The notes under the pieces: generated by a model | What the model was told of the DNA's origin: nothing | Databases searched by the model: none | The model's input: the letters and a program-made list of their open reading frames with translations, nothing else | Position numbers and translations under genes: made by a program | Shown: piece by piece, positions 15,068-23,345 of the stretch | How positions within the stretch are numbered: position 1 is the first letter of the stretch | Layout of the letters: each line of letters starts with the position of its first letter | DNA from: Fibrobacter sp. | Lineage (GTDB): Bacteria; Fibrobacterota; Fibrobacteria; Fibrobacterales; Fibrobacteraceae | NCBI GenBank assembly: GCA_017959225.1 | Contig: JAGDBD010000072.1 | Span: 1 to 41,930, forward strand | Direction: 5' to 3' | DNA: 41,930 nt

Positions 15068-17386
15068 ATGAGCATGTTCAAAAGCGGATGCACTGCGATC
15101 CTTTTTCTTTCCGCGCTTCTTTTTGCTGAAGACGAAATCCATCAAGAAGATTCGCTTTCAACCGATACTCTTCAAAATGCATCCCTTCAAAGCGAAATTT
15201 CTAAAAAAGATTCGCTTTTCAGCGATACGCTTCAAATCGACATTCCGAAATCCGATTCCCTGCAAAAGGATTCGCTGAGCGTTCCCGCTGCACAGCCCGC
15301 TTCACCTGCACCCCAAAAAACGGTCCTGTACTTAGGTGGGGGAGCTTTTTCTCCGTGGTATTCTCTGGGCGTTCTGTATGGGGTTCGGGATTACCGCATA
15401 CCAATTGATTCCGTCGTGGGAACTTCTTGGGGGGCTTTTGTCGGATCGCTTTGGAGCCAAGGCTTTGAACTGGACGATATTCAACGGATTATCACGGACA
15501 CGCTTTTTATTTCCCAGGTGTTGAATCCTCCCGAAGCTAAAGAATCTTGGATCGATCTTCCCATTGCAAAAACGGGAACGCCTGCTCTCGCTTTTCGTTA
15601 TGCATTCTTCGGAGACTCGGCTGGTTATGCGCATTTTCGAAAAAAATCCATAGACGTCGATACCAACGCTTTGCGTCAATCGCTATTCCGTTTTCAAGTT
15701 CAGGAAGCTTTGACACGGGCCGACTCCTATGTGGTTCCCTTTACCGCTTTAGCCTGTGAACGGGGAAAACTGCAACCGTCTACAGTCAAGGCTTCGCTTC
15801 CATTCTCAGAAACATCGGGCGAAAATTGCCCGACTTTTGTGCCCCGCGACACCCTTTTTGCCATTTATGTTTCCGCTTATCCGCTGCGGCCAAGCGTTTC
15901 CCGTGATCCTGCTTATTCCGTTGCAGGCTTTGAAAGTGAACTGGAACAGGTGCAAAAACAAAAAGCAGATTCGTCCCGGAGTTTGGTCGTGGTGCGTCCC
16001 CACGGAATTTCGGAAGATTCTCCCCTTGCTTTGATGCAGATGGGGTATGCAGATATCGAAAAGAAAATGGGGGAACTTTCGACTCTAGCTGCAAGGCCTT
16101 GGGATCGTCCGTCGTCTTCGGATTCGATTCTTCCCCGGTTCAAAATAGAACCCTCTTTTGAAAGCTTTTCCGCAGCATCCTATTCCCATGTTTCGGAACG
16201 TTGGAACGCTTCCGATACGGGCGTTTCTGCACCGGCGAATTTTTTAATGCGCATCGGGGAATCCCCCTTTTACGATTCCGTCCAAATTGAAATGGATTCC
16301 GTGGGAATCGCAAAGGTCTCTGCGCAATCGACACCGATTCTTGAAGTTCGGGTCGGTGGCTTTGGAAGCAATCTTTCTGGGCCTTTGGCCTATGGAGCTT
16401 TGGATTTCCGTTATGTGAACCAGTTCGAATATGCTTTTACGTTAGAAGGTTACATTGGCGAACATTCGTATGCTGTGCGACCGGCGCTTCAAATTCAAGG
16501 TTTTTGGTCTGGCAAAGCGCAAATGTCTGTGGCAGGGAATATTTCCAAACGTCAACCTCTTAAAGGATATTTTTCCGAACTTTCTGACGAATTGAAAATT
16601 TTTGAAGTCCGCGAAAATGATTTGACGCTGAGTTTCGATTTGAAAGACTCCTTGGCAGATGTTTCCGTAAGCGTTCTTCTCGGAGAATCCAAATTCAAAA
16701 CGGCCTTGGAAGAAGACTATGGAACTTTGCATGTGAATTCCTTGATTCCCAAAGTTTCACTTGTACGTAATCGCGGAAGCTTTGAAGAATGGTTCGGAGA
16801 CCGCGGTTACCGGTTGAACGGGGAATTCGGACTTCGGTCGATTAATTTAAGGGCAGATGGAACGGGGAACGCTCCTCTCTATTTTTCGTCCACGGTGGAT
16901 GTCCAAAAGGAATTTGCACCGACATCCTTTATCGCGTTGGGTATCGGAGCTGCGGGCGGTGTGAATATTCGACGGGAATCCGGCTATGGTTATGAATACC
17001 CCGAAGCTTTGGAAGTCTTTCCGGAAGAATCGGACAAGGCACTTGAAAACTGGTTCCGTTTGCACCCGTCCCTTTCCCCTTGGACTACGGTCTGGAATTT
17101 TTCCGAAACGAGCTCGCACCATTATGGAGCTTTCAGGGCGAATGCTGGGCTTCACAAGGGAATTTTTGGCGCATGGATCTTTGCTGCGTACATGAGGGAT
17201 TTTGAAGAAAATCCAACAGTCAATCTGGATGCGGACCGGTTGCTTTTAGAACCGATGCTTCGAGCTGCTTACCGCAGTATCGACGTGCGTATGGGTTTAA
17301 GCCGCCTTGTTTCCATGGGAAACTTTAAGGATTTGACCCACGTCAAAAATTACCACTATTTCTTCCAGGTCGGTGCAAACTGGTAG
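15068..17386 (+). CDS. Patatin-like domain fused to outer-membrane beta-barrel
   Basis: AAAGGAGA precedes ATG 15068. The 772-residue protein has a signal peptide (to about A20), a Ser/Asp-rich spacer with repeated DSL..DTLQ units (25-70), a patatin-like domain (85-360) and a long C-terminal region of alternating beta strands ending in VGANW, typical of an outer membrane barrel as in PlpD-type patatin/Omp85 proteins. The oxyanion motif LGGGAF (89-94) and nucleophile elbow GTSWG (Ser120) are visible, but no DG(G/A) catalytic-Asp motif is found; the corresponding region seems to read YSVAGF. Lipase activity is therefore uncertain. It is the last gene of the ABC/PilT-like operon, and its stop is only 2 bases from that of the convergent mltG. 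Confidence 0.83.
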   Translation: MSMFKSGCTAILFLSALLFAEDEIHQEDSLSTDTLQNASLQSEISKKDSLFSDTLQIDIPKSDSLQKDSLSVPAAQPASPAPQKTVLYLGGGAFSPWYSLGVLYGVRDYRIPIDSVVGTSWGAFVGSLWSQGFELDDIQRIITDTLFISQVLNPPEAKESWIDLPIAKTGTPALAFRYAFFGDSAGYAHFRKKSIDVDTNALRQSLFRFQVQEALTRADSYVVPFTALACERGKLQPSTVKASLPFSETSGENCPTFVPRDTLFAIYVSAYPLRPSVSRDPAYSVAGFESELEQVQKQKADSSRSLVVVRPHGISEDSPLALMQMGYADIEKKMGELSTLAARPWDRPSSSDSILPRFKIEPSFESFSAASYSHVSERWNASDTGVSAPANFLMRIGESPFYDSVQIEMDSVGIAKVSAQSTPILEVRVGGFGSNLSGPLAYGALDFRYVNQFEYAFTLEGYIGEHSYAVRPALQIQGFWSGKAQMSVAGNISKRQPLKGYFSELSDELKIFEVRENDLTLSFDLKDSLADVSVSVLLGESKFKTALEEDYGTLHVNSLIPKVSLVRNRGSFEEWFGDRGYRLNGEFGLRSINLRADGTGNAPLYFSSTVDVQKEFAPTSFIALGIGAAGGVNIRRESGYGYEYPEALEVFPEESDKALENWFRLHPSLSPWTTVWNFSETSSHHYGAFRANAGLHKGIFGAWIFAAYMRDFEENPTVNLDADRLLLEPMLRAAYRSIDVRMGLSRLVSMGNFKDLTHVKNYHYFFQVGANW

Positions 17387-17388
17387 CG

Positions 17389-18393
17389 TTATTCTCCGCG
17401 GTTCTTTGCTGCTGTGGACTTGTACTTGTTGTGCTGGGAAAGGGTCTTGGCAAAGAAGTGGGTTCCTGAACCATCGTCTTTTGCCACAAAGAAAAGAGCG
17501 TCCGTGTTGGCGGGGTTCAGTGTCGCTTCGATTGCTTTCCGGCCCGGGTTCGAAATCGGTCCGGGCATTAAACCGCGAAAACGTCTTGTGTTGTAAGGGC
17601 TATCGCTTTGTAGTTGGCTTCTGTAGATCGGGCCTGTGAGATTGCGAAAAATAAAACGGACCGTGGGGTCTGCTCCAAGAGAAATTCCTTGCCGCAGACG
17701 GTTCACGAATACGCCGGCGATCATAGCCCGTTCATCGGTTTTTCCGGTTTCTTCTTCAACAACGCTTGCAAGGGTTAGCACCTGATGCCAGCCTCCGAGT
17801 TCGTTCCACAGCGGGCTCTGCAACGCTTCCATTTCGGATTTGAGCTTCAGGTTTGCCCGCACCATCTGGCGAGCGATGTCCTTTTCTGTCGCTCCGAATT
17901 CCACCGGGTACGTATCGGGAAGCAAATAGCCTTCCAGGCTTTCTGCGCCTACGCCCAGTTCCTTGGCAAATTTTGCATCGTGTACAAGGGATTCCCACTT
18001 GGTAGAATCAAAATCGGGAAGGACTTCGCGGAAGTAGGCCGGCATTTCCCAAGAAGCGCGTCCTTCTGGGATTGTGACTTTGCGGGTGGCGGTCTTTCCC
18101 GAAGAAAGAATCTGGGCAAGACTAGCGATGCTAGTCTTCGGCGGAATATCGTACCAGCCGGCCTTTAACTGGATTTTTTCGATCCTGCACCACCAGGAAA
18201 ACAGCTTTCCGTTAGAAACGAGTCCCTCCGATTCCAAAATTTTGCCGATTTTGACTGCGGAAGAACCGTTTTCCACCTGAAAAGTTGTCCAACCGGCCAT
18301 TTCAGAAGGGGCGAAAATGCGCTGTTTTGCCCAATAAATGGCACCGGCAGCGAGAAGAATCAAGATGAGAAACGCGAAAAAAATTTTTTTCAT
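17389..18393 (-). CDS. mltG: Endolytic murein transglycosylase MltG
   Basis: The 334-residue protein cleaves nascent peptidoglycan strands at the inner membrane and sets glycan length. One N-terminal membrane helix (FFAFLILILLAAGAIYW) follows MKK. The YceG-like domain carries the catalytic glutamate region ASVVEEETG and the downstream GVFVNRL and SPYNTRRFRGLMPGPI segments typical of the family. ATG 18393 (MKKIFF) is preferred over the upstream ATG at 18429 because it gives a normal signal anchor; a TATATT box lies 9 bases before it, suggesting a very short leader. It is a single-gene unit, convergent with the patatin gene. Confidence 0.93.
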   Translation of the reverse strand: MKKIFFAFLILILLAAGAIYWAKQRIFAPSEMAGWTTFQVENGSSAVKIGKILESEGLVSNGKLFSWWCRIEKIQLKAGWYDIPPKTSIASLAQILSSGKTATRKVTIPEGRASWEMPAYFREVLPDFDSTKWESLVHDAKFAKELGVGAESLEGYLLPDTYPVEFGATEKDIARQMVRANLKLKSEMEALQSPLWNELGGWHQVLTLASVVEEETGKTDERAMIAGVFVNRLRQGISLGADPTVRFIFRNLTGPIYRSQLQSDSPYNTRRFRGLMPGPISNPGRKAIEATLNPANTDALFFVAKDDGSGTHFFAKTLSQHNKYKSTAAKNRGE

Positions 18394-18502
18394 ATGAAAG
18401 CGAATATAAAAAGAAAAAATCCTTACCATTTTGAAAAAATAAAGGATATATTTGGGATAAAGATTTAGGAAAAGGGTATCCCCTATTTATCGAGGATGTG
18501 AA

Positions 18503-18943
18503 ATGACTAAAAAGATTTTGTTCTGCCTTCTTGCTCTGATGGTTGTTGCTGCTATGGCTGCTCCGAAGACGGTGAAGTCCAAGCGCGGTGATATTGACCT
18601 CACGAAGACCAAAGGCGGTTCCGATGTGGTTTGCACCGCTGCTTTTGCAGATGAACTTCACATTGTGAAGGACGACGGTGATGCCGTTCTCGTCAAGGGA
18701 TCCTGCGGTCAGGGTTGGGTTGGCAAGAGCGCTGTGGAATATGTTGCCAAGGCTGAAGGCGATAAATCCCTCTCCCTCGAAGGCGTGGACGTTATCGGTT
18801 GGTTGGATAACCCCAGCGCCGTGTTCGTTCTTGATGCAGACGCTGCTGAATTTGACGGTGTGAACATCGACCGTGACTTTAAGGAATATCTCCAGCACAC
18901 CATGGACCGTGAAACCATGGAAATGCAGAACAACGAAAACTAA
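18503..18943 (+). CDS. Small exported protein with SH3-like core
   Basis: The 146-residue product has a signal peptide (KKILFCLLALMVVAAMA, cleavage after AMA). Residues about 40-80 (FADELHIVKDDG, GWVGKSAVEYVAK) resemble a bacterial SH3 fold as found in cell-wall or envelope-binding proteins; two Cys in this part could form a disulfide. The C-terminal part is acidic and ends in a helix. CGAGGA upstream of the ATG serves as Shine-Dalgarno, and a strong terminator follows, so it is monocistronic. A role in the periplasm is inferred from the signal only; no family is firmly recognised. Confidence 0.75.
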   Translation: MTKKILFCLLALMVVAAMAAPKTVKSKRGDIDLTKTKGGSDVVCTAAFADELHIVKDDGDAVLVKGSCGQGWVGKSAVEYVAKAEGDKSLSLEGVDVIGWLDNPSAVFVLDADAAEFDGVNIDRDFKEYLQHTMDRETMEMQNNEN

Positions 18944-18967
18944 TCCGTTGTTACAGCTCGCAAAGAT

Positions 18968-18995
18968 GCTCTCGCTTTTCAGCGGGGGCTTTTTT
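18968..18995 (+). terminator. Rho-independent terminator
   Basis: A 9-bp stem GCTCTCGCT/AGCGGGGGC (18968-18976 and 18981-18989, two G-U pairs) with loop TTTC is followed by six T. It ends the small exported protein gene. Confidence 0.82.
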
Positions 18996-19011
18996 GTTTT
19001 GGCGTGAAAGG

Positions 19012-19047
19012 TTTAAAAAGAAAAAGGCCCGCATTGCTGCGGACCTT
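19012..19047 (-). terminator. Rho-independent terminator of tRNA-Ala
   Basis: On the minus strand the stem AAGGTCCGCA/TGCGGGCCTT (19047-19038 and 19033-19024, one G-U pair) with loop GCAA is followed by a T-rich run. It lies 4 bases after the tRNA-Ala 3' end and would also stop read-through from ung. Confidence 0.87.
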
Positions 19048-19050
19048 TTC

Positions 19051-19124
<74 letters not shown>

Positions 19125-19139
19125 ATAGATTGCGGGCTA

Positions 19140-19168
19140 AATATATCTTAAGAAAAAAACGTTGTCAA
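19140..19168 (-). promoter_or_regulatory. sigma70-type promoter of tRNA-Ala
   Basis: On the minus strand TTGACA (19168-19163), 17 bases, TATATT (19145-19140), with the tRNA 5' end 15 bases further. The -35 box overlaps the ung stop codon. It shows that TATATT is used as a -10 box in this genome. Confidence 0.8.
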
Positions 19169-19833
19169 GGTGTCCAGTCAATTTCCGCAATTCCCTTGCT
19201 TCTTAAAAAAGCGTTGGCTTGGCTAAAGTGTTTGCAGCCAAAAAATCCGCGGTAGGCGGAAAGGGGGCTCGGGTGCGGAGCTTCGAGAATCAGATGGCCA
19301 CGGTTTTTTGCCACGAGCATTTTTTTGCGAATGGCAAAGCTTCCCCACAGCAAAAATACCAGGTTCTCTTTGCGCTCGGAAAGGCGCTGGATGATGGTGT
19401 CGGTAAACTGCTGCCAGCCGATTTGCGAATGGGACGCTGCCTGGTGGGCTCGGACGGTCAGGCTCGCGTTTAAAAGGAGAACGCCTTGCTTTGCCCATTT
19501 TTCCAAATTGCCGCTTTGGGGAATGGGAATTCCCACGTCGTCATGGAGTTCCTTAAAAATATTCACAAGGGACGGTGGCACTTGGACGCCATCGGCAACG
19601 GAAAAACATAGACCGTTCGCTTGCCCCGGATTGTGGTAAGGGTCTTGGCCGATGATGACCGCTTTAACATGGTCTACGGGACATTCGTCGAGGGCGGCAA
19701 AAATCTGCGGTCCTGGCGGGTAAACCGTGTACTTCTTTTTTTCTTCGACGAGAACTTCTTTTAAATGCAAAAAGTAGGGTTGCTCAAATTGGTCTTTGAG
19801 GAGTTCAAACCATGTAGGATCTAATTTTACCAT
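19165..19833 (-). CDS. ung: Uracil-DNA glycosylase, family 1
   Basis: The 222-residue protein removes uracil from DNA to start base excision repair. The catalytic water-activating loop GQDPYHNPGQANGLCFSV and the DNA-intercalating loop HPSPLSAYRGFFGC are both intact, and length fits family 1. It starts 3 bases after the stop of the THUMP-like methyltransferase gene, so it is the last gene of the long minus-strand cluster. Its stop codon lies within the -35 box of the tRNA-Ala promoter. Confidence 0.96.
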   Translation of the reverse strand: MVKLDPTWFELLKDQFEQPYFLHLKEVLVEEKKKYTVYPPGPQIFAALDECPVDHVKAVIIGQDPYHNPGQANGLCFSVADGVQVPPSLVNIFKELHDDVGIPIPQSGNLEKWAKQGVLLLNASLTVRAHQAASHSQIGWQQFTDTIIQRLSERKENLVFLLWGSFAIRKKMLVAKNRGHLILEAPHPSPLSAYRGFFGCKHFSQANAFLRSKGIAEIDWTP

Positions 19834-19836
19834 ATC

Positions 19837-21018
19837 TTAAAAATAAGAAATTACGCTTTCGGCGAGGATGGCTGTTTTTTCGCCTGCGACACGTGTGTAA
19901 AAAAGGATCGCTTCGCGTTTACCCTTGGGTGCTAACCGTTTGATTTCCGCTTCTGGAACGATTTCTACACCGCGCTTTTTCAGGGTAAGTTTTCCCACAT
20001 CGAATTCCTTCAGCAGCTTTTTCACTTTGCCTGTTGAAATGGGAGTGCTGCCGAGAATTCGGAAATTGTGGAACGCGTTCGGATCAAGAGGCGCTTCGTT
20101 TGTCGCATAGGCGATGCCAGCAGAAATCAGGCGTGCACGGGGAGCTTCCCGAAGAGCGACTTCGGCAAAAAGATGGCTTCGTACAAGAACGGGAATGGGT
20201 TCTGCGATATAGGCCCCGAGTTCTCCGACAGGGAGTTCTTTGGCTGTGGAAGATGCGTCTTCTGAAGTCCAGCTGTGGGCGTTCCCGGCGCTGTCGATGG
20301 AAATGGCGCGTGTCTTTCCTGGATTTTCGGCGAGTTGTCCGAAAAGGACCAGGCATTCCCGGCAATCGTTTTTCGCTCCGAGGTAAATGACTTCGACATC
20401 GGCTGGGAATTCTTCTGTCGGATATCCGGGGGGAAGCTTGGCCATGCCGCCTTTGTAAAGTTTGGAAAGTTCAAGCACTTCGGCAAATGTCGGGGTGAGT
20501 TCCGAAAAGTTTCGCTGGTTGTCGCCGTCTTTTGCCCGTCGAGCGGGGTCTACAGTAAAAAAGTCGTTCCGCTTTTCGAGAGTGCGGATGTCAGCGAGAA
20601 TGCCTTCACGGGGAGCGCCTAAAGCCCGCGTATTGAATCGGTACATGGCGACGCGTTCTTCCGAAAGATCTATACCGCGAACCGGAATTTCTTTGCTTAA
20701 AAAGAAGCTGTCGCCGCCCATGCCGCAGCAAAGATCGTCGATGGAAGTCGCTTTTTCAAAAAGGAGCGCTTTGAATTTTCCGATGTCGGCGGCGGTGGAC
20801 TGCTCCAGGGCCAGCTTGTCGCAGGCGAGAAGCGCTTCCGTTCCGAATTTTTTGCGGAACTTGGGTACGAGGGCGATATAATCAAGAATCTGCCCACGCA
20901 AATCGGCAAAGGGACTTTTGGCAAGCTTTTCGGCGAGCTTTAAAACGTCCGTCTTTTTTTGAACCGCTTCGTTTACAAAGCGCGCAAATTCAGCGTCTTC
21001 CCAGGGAATGCTTGGCAT
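19837..21018 (-). CDS. THUMP-like class I SAM-dependent methyltransferase
   Basis: The 393-residue protein has an N-terminal helical part, then a Rossmann methyltransferase with motif I DLCCGMGGDSFFLS and a DPARR motif IV, and a C-terminal region of the THUMP-like type (segment FHNFRILGSTPISTGKVKK). Such proteins are common in Bacteroidota and Actinobacteria and are thought to act on RNA, but the target is not established. It follows the RlmB-type methyltransferase gene by 9 bases in the same cluster. No start ambiguity of note. Confidence 0.85.
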   Translation of the reverse strand: MPSIPWEDAEFARFVNEAVQKKTDVLKLAEKLAKSPFADLRGQILDYIALVPKFRKKFGTEALLACDKLALEQSTAADIGKFKALLFEKATSIDDLCCGMGGDSFFLSKEIPVRGIDLSEERVAMYRFNTRALGAPREGILADIRTLEKRNDFFTVDPARRAKDGDNQRNFSELTPTFAEVLELSKLYKGGMAKLPPGYPTEEFPADVEVIYLGAKNDCRECLVLFGQLAENPGKTRAISIDSAGNAHSWTSEDASSTAKELPVGELGAYIAEPIPVLVRSHLFAEVALREAPRARLISAGIAYATNEAPLDPNAFHNFRILGSTPISTGKVKKLLKEFDVGKLTLKKRGVEIVPEAEIKRLAPKGKREAILFYTRVAGEKTAILAESVISYF

Positions 21019-21027
21019 TGCGACGGG

Positions 21028-21966
21028 TTATTTGGGCAATCGCGTGCGCGCGATTTCGTAAAGACCGAGGGAAAGAGCCACGGAAGCGTTGTACGACTGG
21101 GCTTCCGGATTCATAGGAATGCGGAGGATGTCGGTGCACTGCTTTCCGATAAACGGCGGAAGACCCACATCTTCTCCGCCCACGGCAAGAACGATCTGAT
21201 CGCCGAACTTGTAATCGACGAGGGAAACTTCTGTGGCGGCATCTAGTCCGAGAACCTGGTAACCGGCCTGTTTCAGTTCACCGATGGTCGCTTCGAGATT
21301 GTCCGGACGGCAAATGCGGAGCTTGTCCACGGCTCCGGTAGAAGCTCGGGTCACTGTTGGTGTAAGTCCGCACATGCCTTTGGAAGGCATTAAAAAGATG
21401 TCTGCTCCGAGACCGAGAGATGAACGGATGCAAGCTCCCAGGTTTCTCGGGTCTTCGATGTTCGTGGCGACGACGACGAGTTTTCGTTCGCCCTTTTCGT
21501 TAGCGGCAAAAAATTCGGATTTGACATCGTCCCACTTGAGAAGTTCCTTTTCGTTGCAGAGTGCGACAACGCCTTGGTTCGGAACTGCGTAGGAATCGAG
21601 AATGCGGGCTTCTACCTGCTGCACATGGATGCGGTTCTTTTTTGCCATTTTCTGAAGCGTGTAAAGCTTCGGATTGCCGGAATTGTGGCGGAAAAGAACG
21701 CGGTGCACTTTCATGGGGGAATTGGTCAAAAGTTCCGTGACTTCGCGGATGCCTCCGACGGCTGTTTGCGGAGCGCTTTCGGCATCGCCCAGGGCGACGT
21801 TTACCTGATTTGGACGCGGACGGGAGCTTTCGTCGTTAAAACGGCGATGATCACGGTCTCGGTTGAAACGTGGAGAACGCCGCTGAGAAAACGCAGGCCT
21901 TTCCGAAAAAGAAGGTTCTTCTTCGTGATTTTCGCGGTTTGGGTTAAACGGTTGCTTTTTCCACAT
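21028..21966 (-). CDS. TrmH/SpoU-family rRNA 2'-O-methyltransferase, RlmB-like
   Basis: The 312-residue protein belongs to the SPOUT class with the deep trefoil knot. Motif 1 NIEDPRNLGACIRSS, motif 2 GGEDVGLPP and motif 3 IPMNPEAQSYNASVALSLGLYE-type sequence are present in order. A substrate-binding L30e-like part (VHRVLFRHN, about residues 90-140) precedes the knot. The first 60 residues are an unusual Arg/Asn/Glu-rich disordered extension absent from short family members, probably for RNA contact. RlmB methylates G2251 of 23S rRNA in E. coli; the exact site here is not known. GGAG lies 8 bases before ATG 21966, and the gene overlaps the end of the upstream fusion gene by 23 bases. Confidence 0.88.
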   Translation of the reverse strand: MWKKQPFNPNRENHEEEPSFSERPAFSQRRSPRFNRDRDHRRFNDESSRPRPNQVNVALGDAESAPQTAVGGIREVTELLTNSPMKVHRVLFRHNSGNPKLYTLQKMAKKNRIHVQQVEARILDSYAVPNQGVVALCNEKELLKWDDVKSEFFAANEKGERKLVVVATNIEDPRNLGACIRSSLGLGADIFLMPSKGMCGLTPTVTRASTGAVDKLRICRPDNLEATIGELKQAGYQVLGLDAATEVSLVDYKFGDQIVLAVGGEDVGLPPFIGKQCTDILRIPMNPEAQSYNASVALSLGLYEIARTRLPK

Positions 21967-22642
21967 GAGGGGTCTCCTTTTCCGGATCGTTTTTCGGGGC
22001 TACAATATAGTTCATTGGAACGTCATGTGGCTTGAGGATTAATGGCTTTGGGGATACTTGAGTACTAAATGCGACTCCGCATTTGATGGCATCCGGATGA
22101 TTTTTTAGAAAACGGTCGTAATAGCCTTTGCCGTGGCCGTGGCGGCCTCCGTCCCAAGAAAATTCGACGCCCGGTGTGAGGACGAAGGGGATCGCTCCAT
22201 GGTAAATCGGCAGTTCTTTTTTAGGTTCATGAACGTGAAAGCGTCCTTCCACAAGGTCGTTTTGAAGATCGTGAATTTCGACAAAGTCCATGATGCCGCC
22301 GTCATAGGTAATCGGGAGCAGCAATCGACCTTCTTTTGCCAAATCTTGGAGGATCGGGCGGATGTCCGGTTCGTTTGCGAGAGGGTAAAAGGCGGCGACT
22401 TTTTTTGCGCTTTTGTAAGGTTCAAAATTTCGGATAGCTTGGACGATCCAAGCGCTTTCCTTTTTCTTGTCGGGAATCTGGGTTTCCAACAGTTCATCCT
22501 CCAAGTCGAATTTTAAACGGTAAATTTTACCCTTCCAGTATTTGAAGGTGGCCACAGCTTTTCCCAAATCCTTCGGGTTGAACAGGAGCAGGGCGAGTAA
22601 AAATAAAAGCCCGAATTCCGAAAATCCAATTTCTGCGTTCAC
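21944..22642 (-). CDS. TatB-like domain fused to 5-formyltetrahydrofolate cyclo-ligase
   Basis: From GTG 22642 the product has 232 residues. Residues 1-50 read as a TatA/TatB protein: short N-terminus MNAEIGFSEF, one hydrophobic helix (about 9-21), an FNP hinge in place of FGP, then an amphipathic basic helix (DLGKAVATFKYWKGKIYRLK). Residues 60-220 are 5-formyl-THF cyclo-ligase (MTHFS): AAFYPLANEPDIRP, MDFVEI, and the signature GRHGHGKGYYDR. GTG is chosen because GGAG sits 6 bases upstream and it overlaps the tatC stop as GTGA; ATG 22654 lacks a ribosome site. The enzyme turns 5-formyl-THF into 5,10-methenyl-THF; the Tat part would work with TatC at the membrane. The usual N-terminal Lys/Arg-rich helix of MTHFS seems merged into the TatB helix. 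No separate tatB is seen in the cluster. Confidence 0.85.
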   Translation of the reverse strand: MNAEIGFSEFGLLFLLALLLFNPKDLGKAVATFKYWKGKIYRLKFDLEDELLETQIPDKKKESAWIVQAIRNFEPYKSAKKVAAFYPLANEPDIRPILQDLAKEGRLLLPITYDGGIMDFVEIHDLQNDLVEGRFHVHEPKKELPIYHGAIPFVLTPGVEFSWDGGRHGHGKGYYDRFLKNHPDAIKCGVAFSTQVSPKPLILKPHDVPMNYIVAPKNDPEKETPHVEKATV

Positions 22643-23334
22643 CTTGCTCTCCATGCTAGTCGGTAAGTGATCAAACTGATTCCGTACAAAAGAAGCATCG
22701 GAAGGGCAATCCAAAAAAGAGACAGCAAATCGGGGGGCGTCACCACTGCGGAAAAAAGGGCAGTTAAAAAAATGATCACCCGAAAGTGCCTTTGCAAAAA
22801 ATCCTTGGCGAGTAAACCGGTACGCCCTAAAAATGCCGCAGCAACGGGCATCTGGAAAAGCACGGCGAACAGCACTTCAAAACGGAAAAGGAACGAAACG
22901 TAAGAAGTTTGGGACCACATTTGGACCGCTGCATTCGAGTATCCGGAAAGGAAGGCAAACAAAAAAGGAATCGCAAAGAAAAAAGCAAATGCTGCGCCTG
23001 CCAAAAAAAGAAAACTGGCAGAAAAAATGGAAAAGAGGAATGTCGATTTACGTTCCCGGGGAACTGCCGGAGCTGCAAAAGCGTAGACGTGATACAAAAA
23101 AACAGGGGAAGTCGCTAATGCCGCTGTCATGCAGGCGACGAGCAGGTTCACCGAAATTCCTTCGGCGGGCGAAAGGTTTATAAGCGTAACGAGTTCCGTT
23201 CCCATAAGCGGATACTTGACAATGGGCCAAAGGTACGGAAACAGATAAAATGCTCCTGATGCGGCAACAGCAAAACAGGCGAGACTGATTAAAAGTCTCG
23301 AACGGAGTTCCTGAAAATGTTCAGAAAGCTCCAT
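22639..23334 (-). CDS. tatC: Twin-arginine translocase subunit TatC
   Basis: The 231-residue protein has the six-helix TatC pattern and the N-terminal cytoplasmic motif HFQELRSRLL, matching the conserved HLxELRxRL that binds twin-arginine signals. A conserved periplasmic part (LSPAEGISVNLLVA) and the AAPAVPRERK loop are also visible. It starts 11 bases after tatA and overlaps the next gene by 4 bases, so stoichiometric production of TatA, TatC and the fusion protein is likely. Confidence 0.95.
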   Translation of the reverse strand: MELSEHFQELRSRLLISLACFAVAASGAFYLFPYLWPIVKYPLMGTELVTLINLSPAEGISVNLLVACMTAALATSPVFLYHVYAFAAPAVPRERKSTFLFSIFSASFLFLAGAAFAFFFAIPFLFAFLSGYSNAAVQMWSQTSYVSFLFRFEVLFAVLFQMPVAAAFLGRTGLLAKDFLQRHFRVIIFLTALFSAVVTPPDLLSLFWIALPMLLLYGISLITYRLAWRAR

Positions 23335-23345
23335 CGGCAGAAGCC

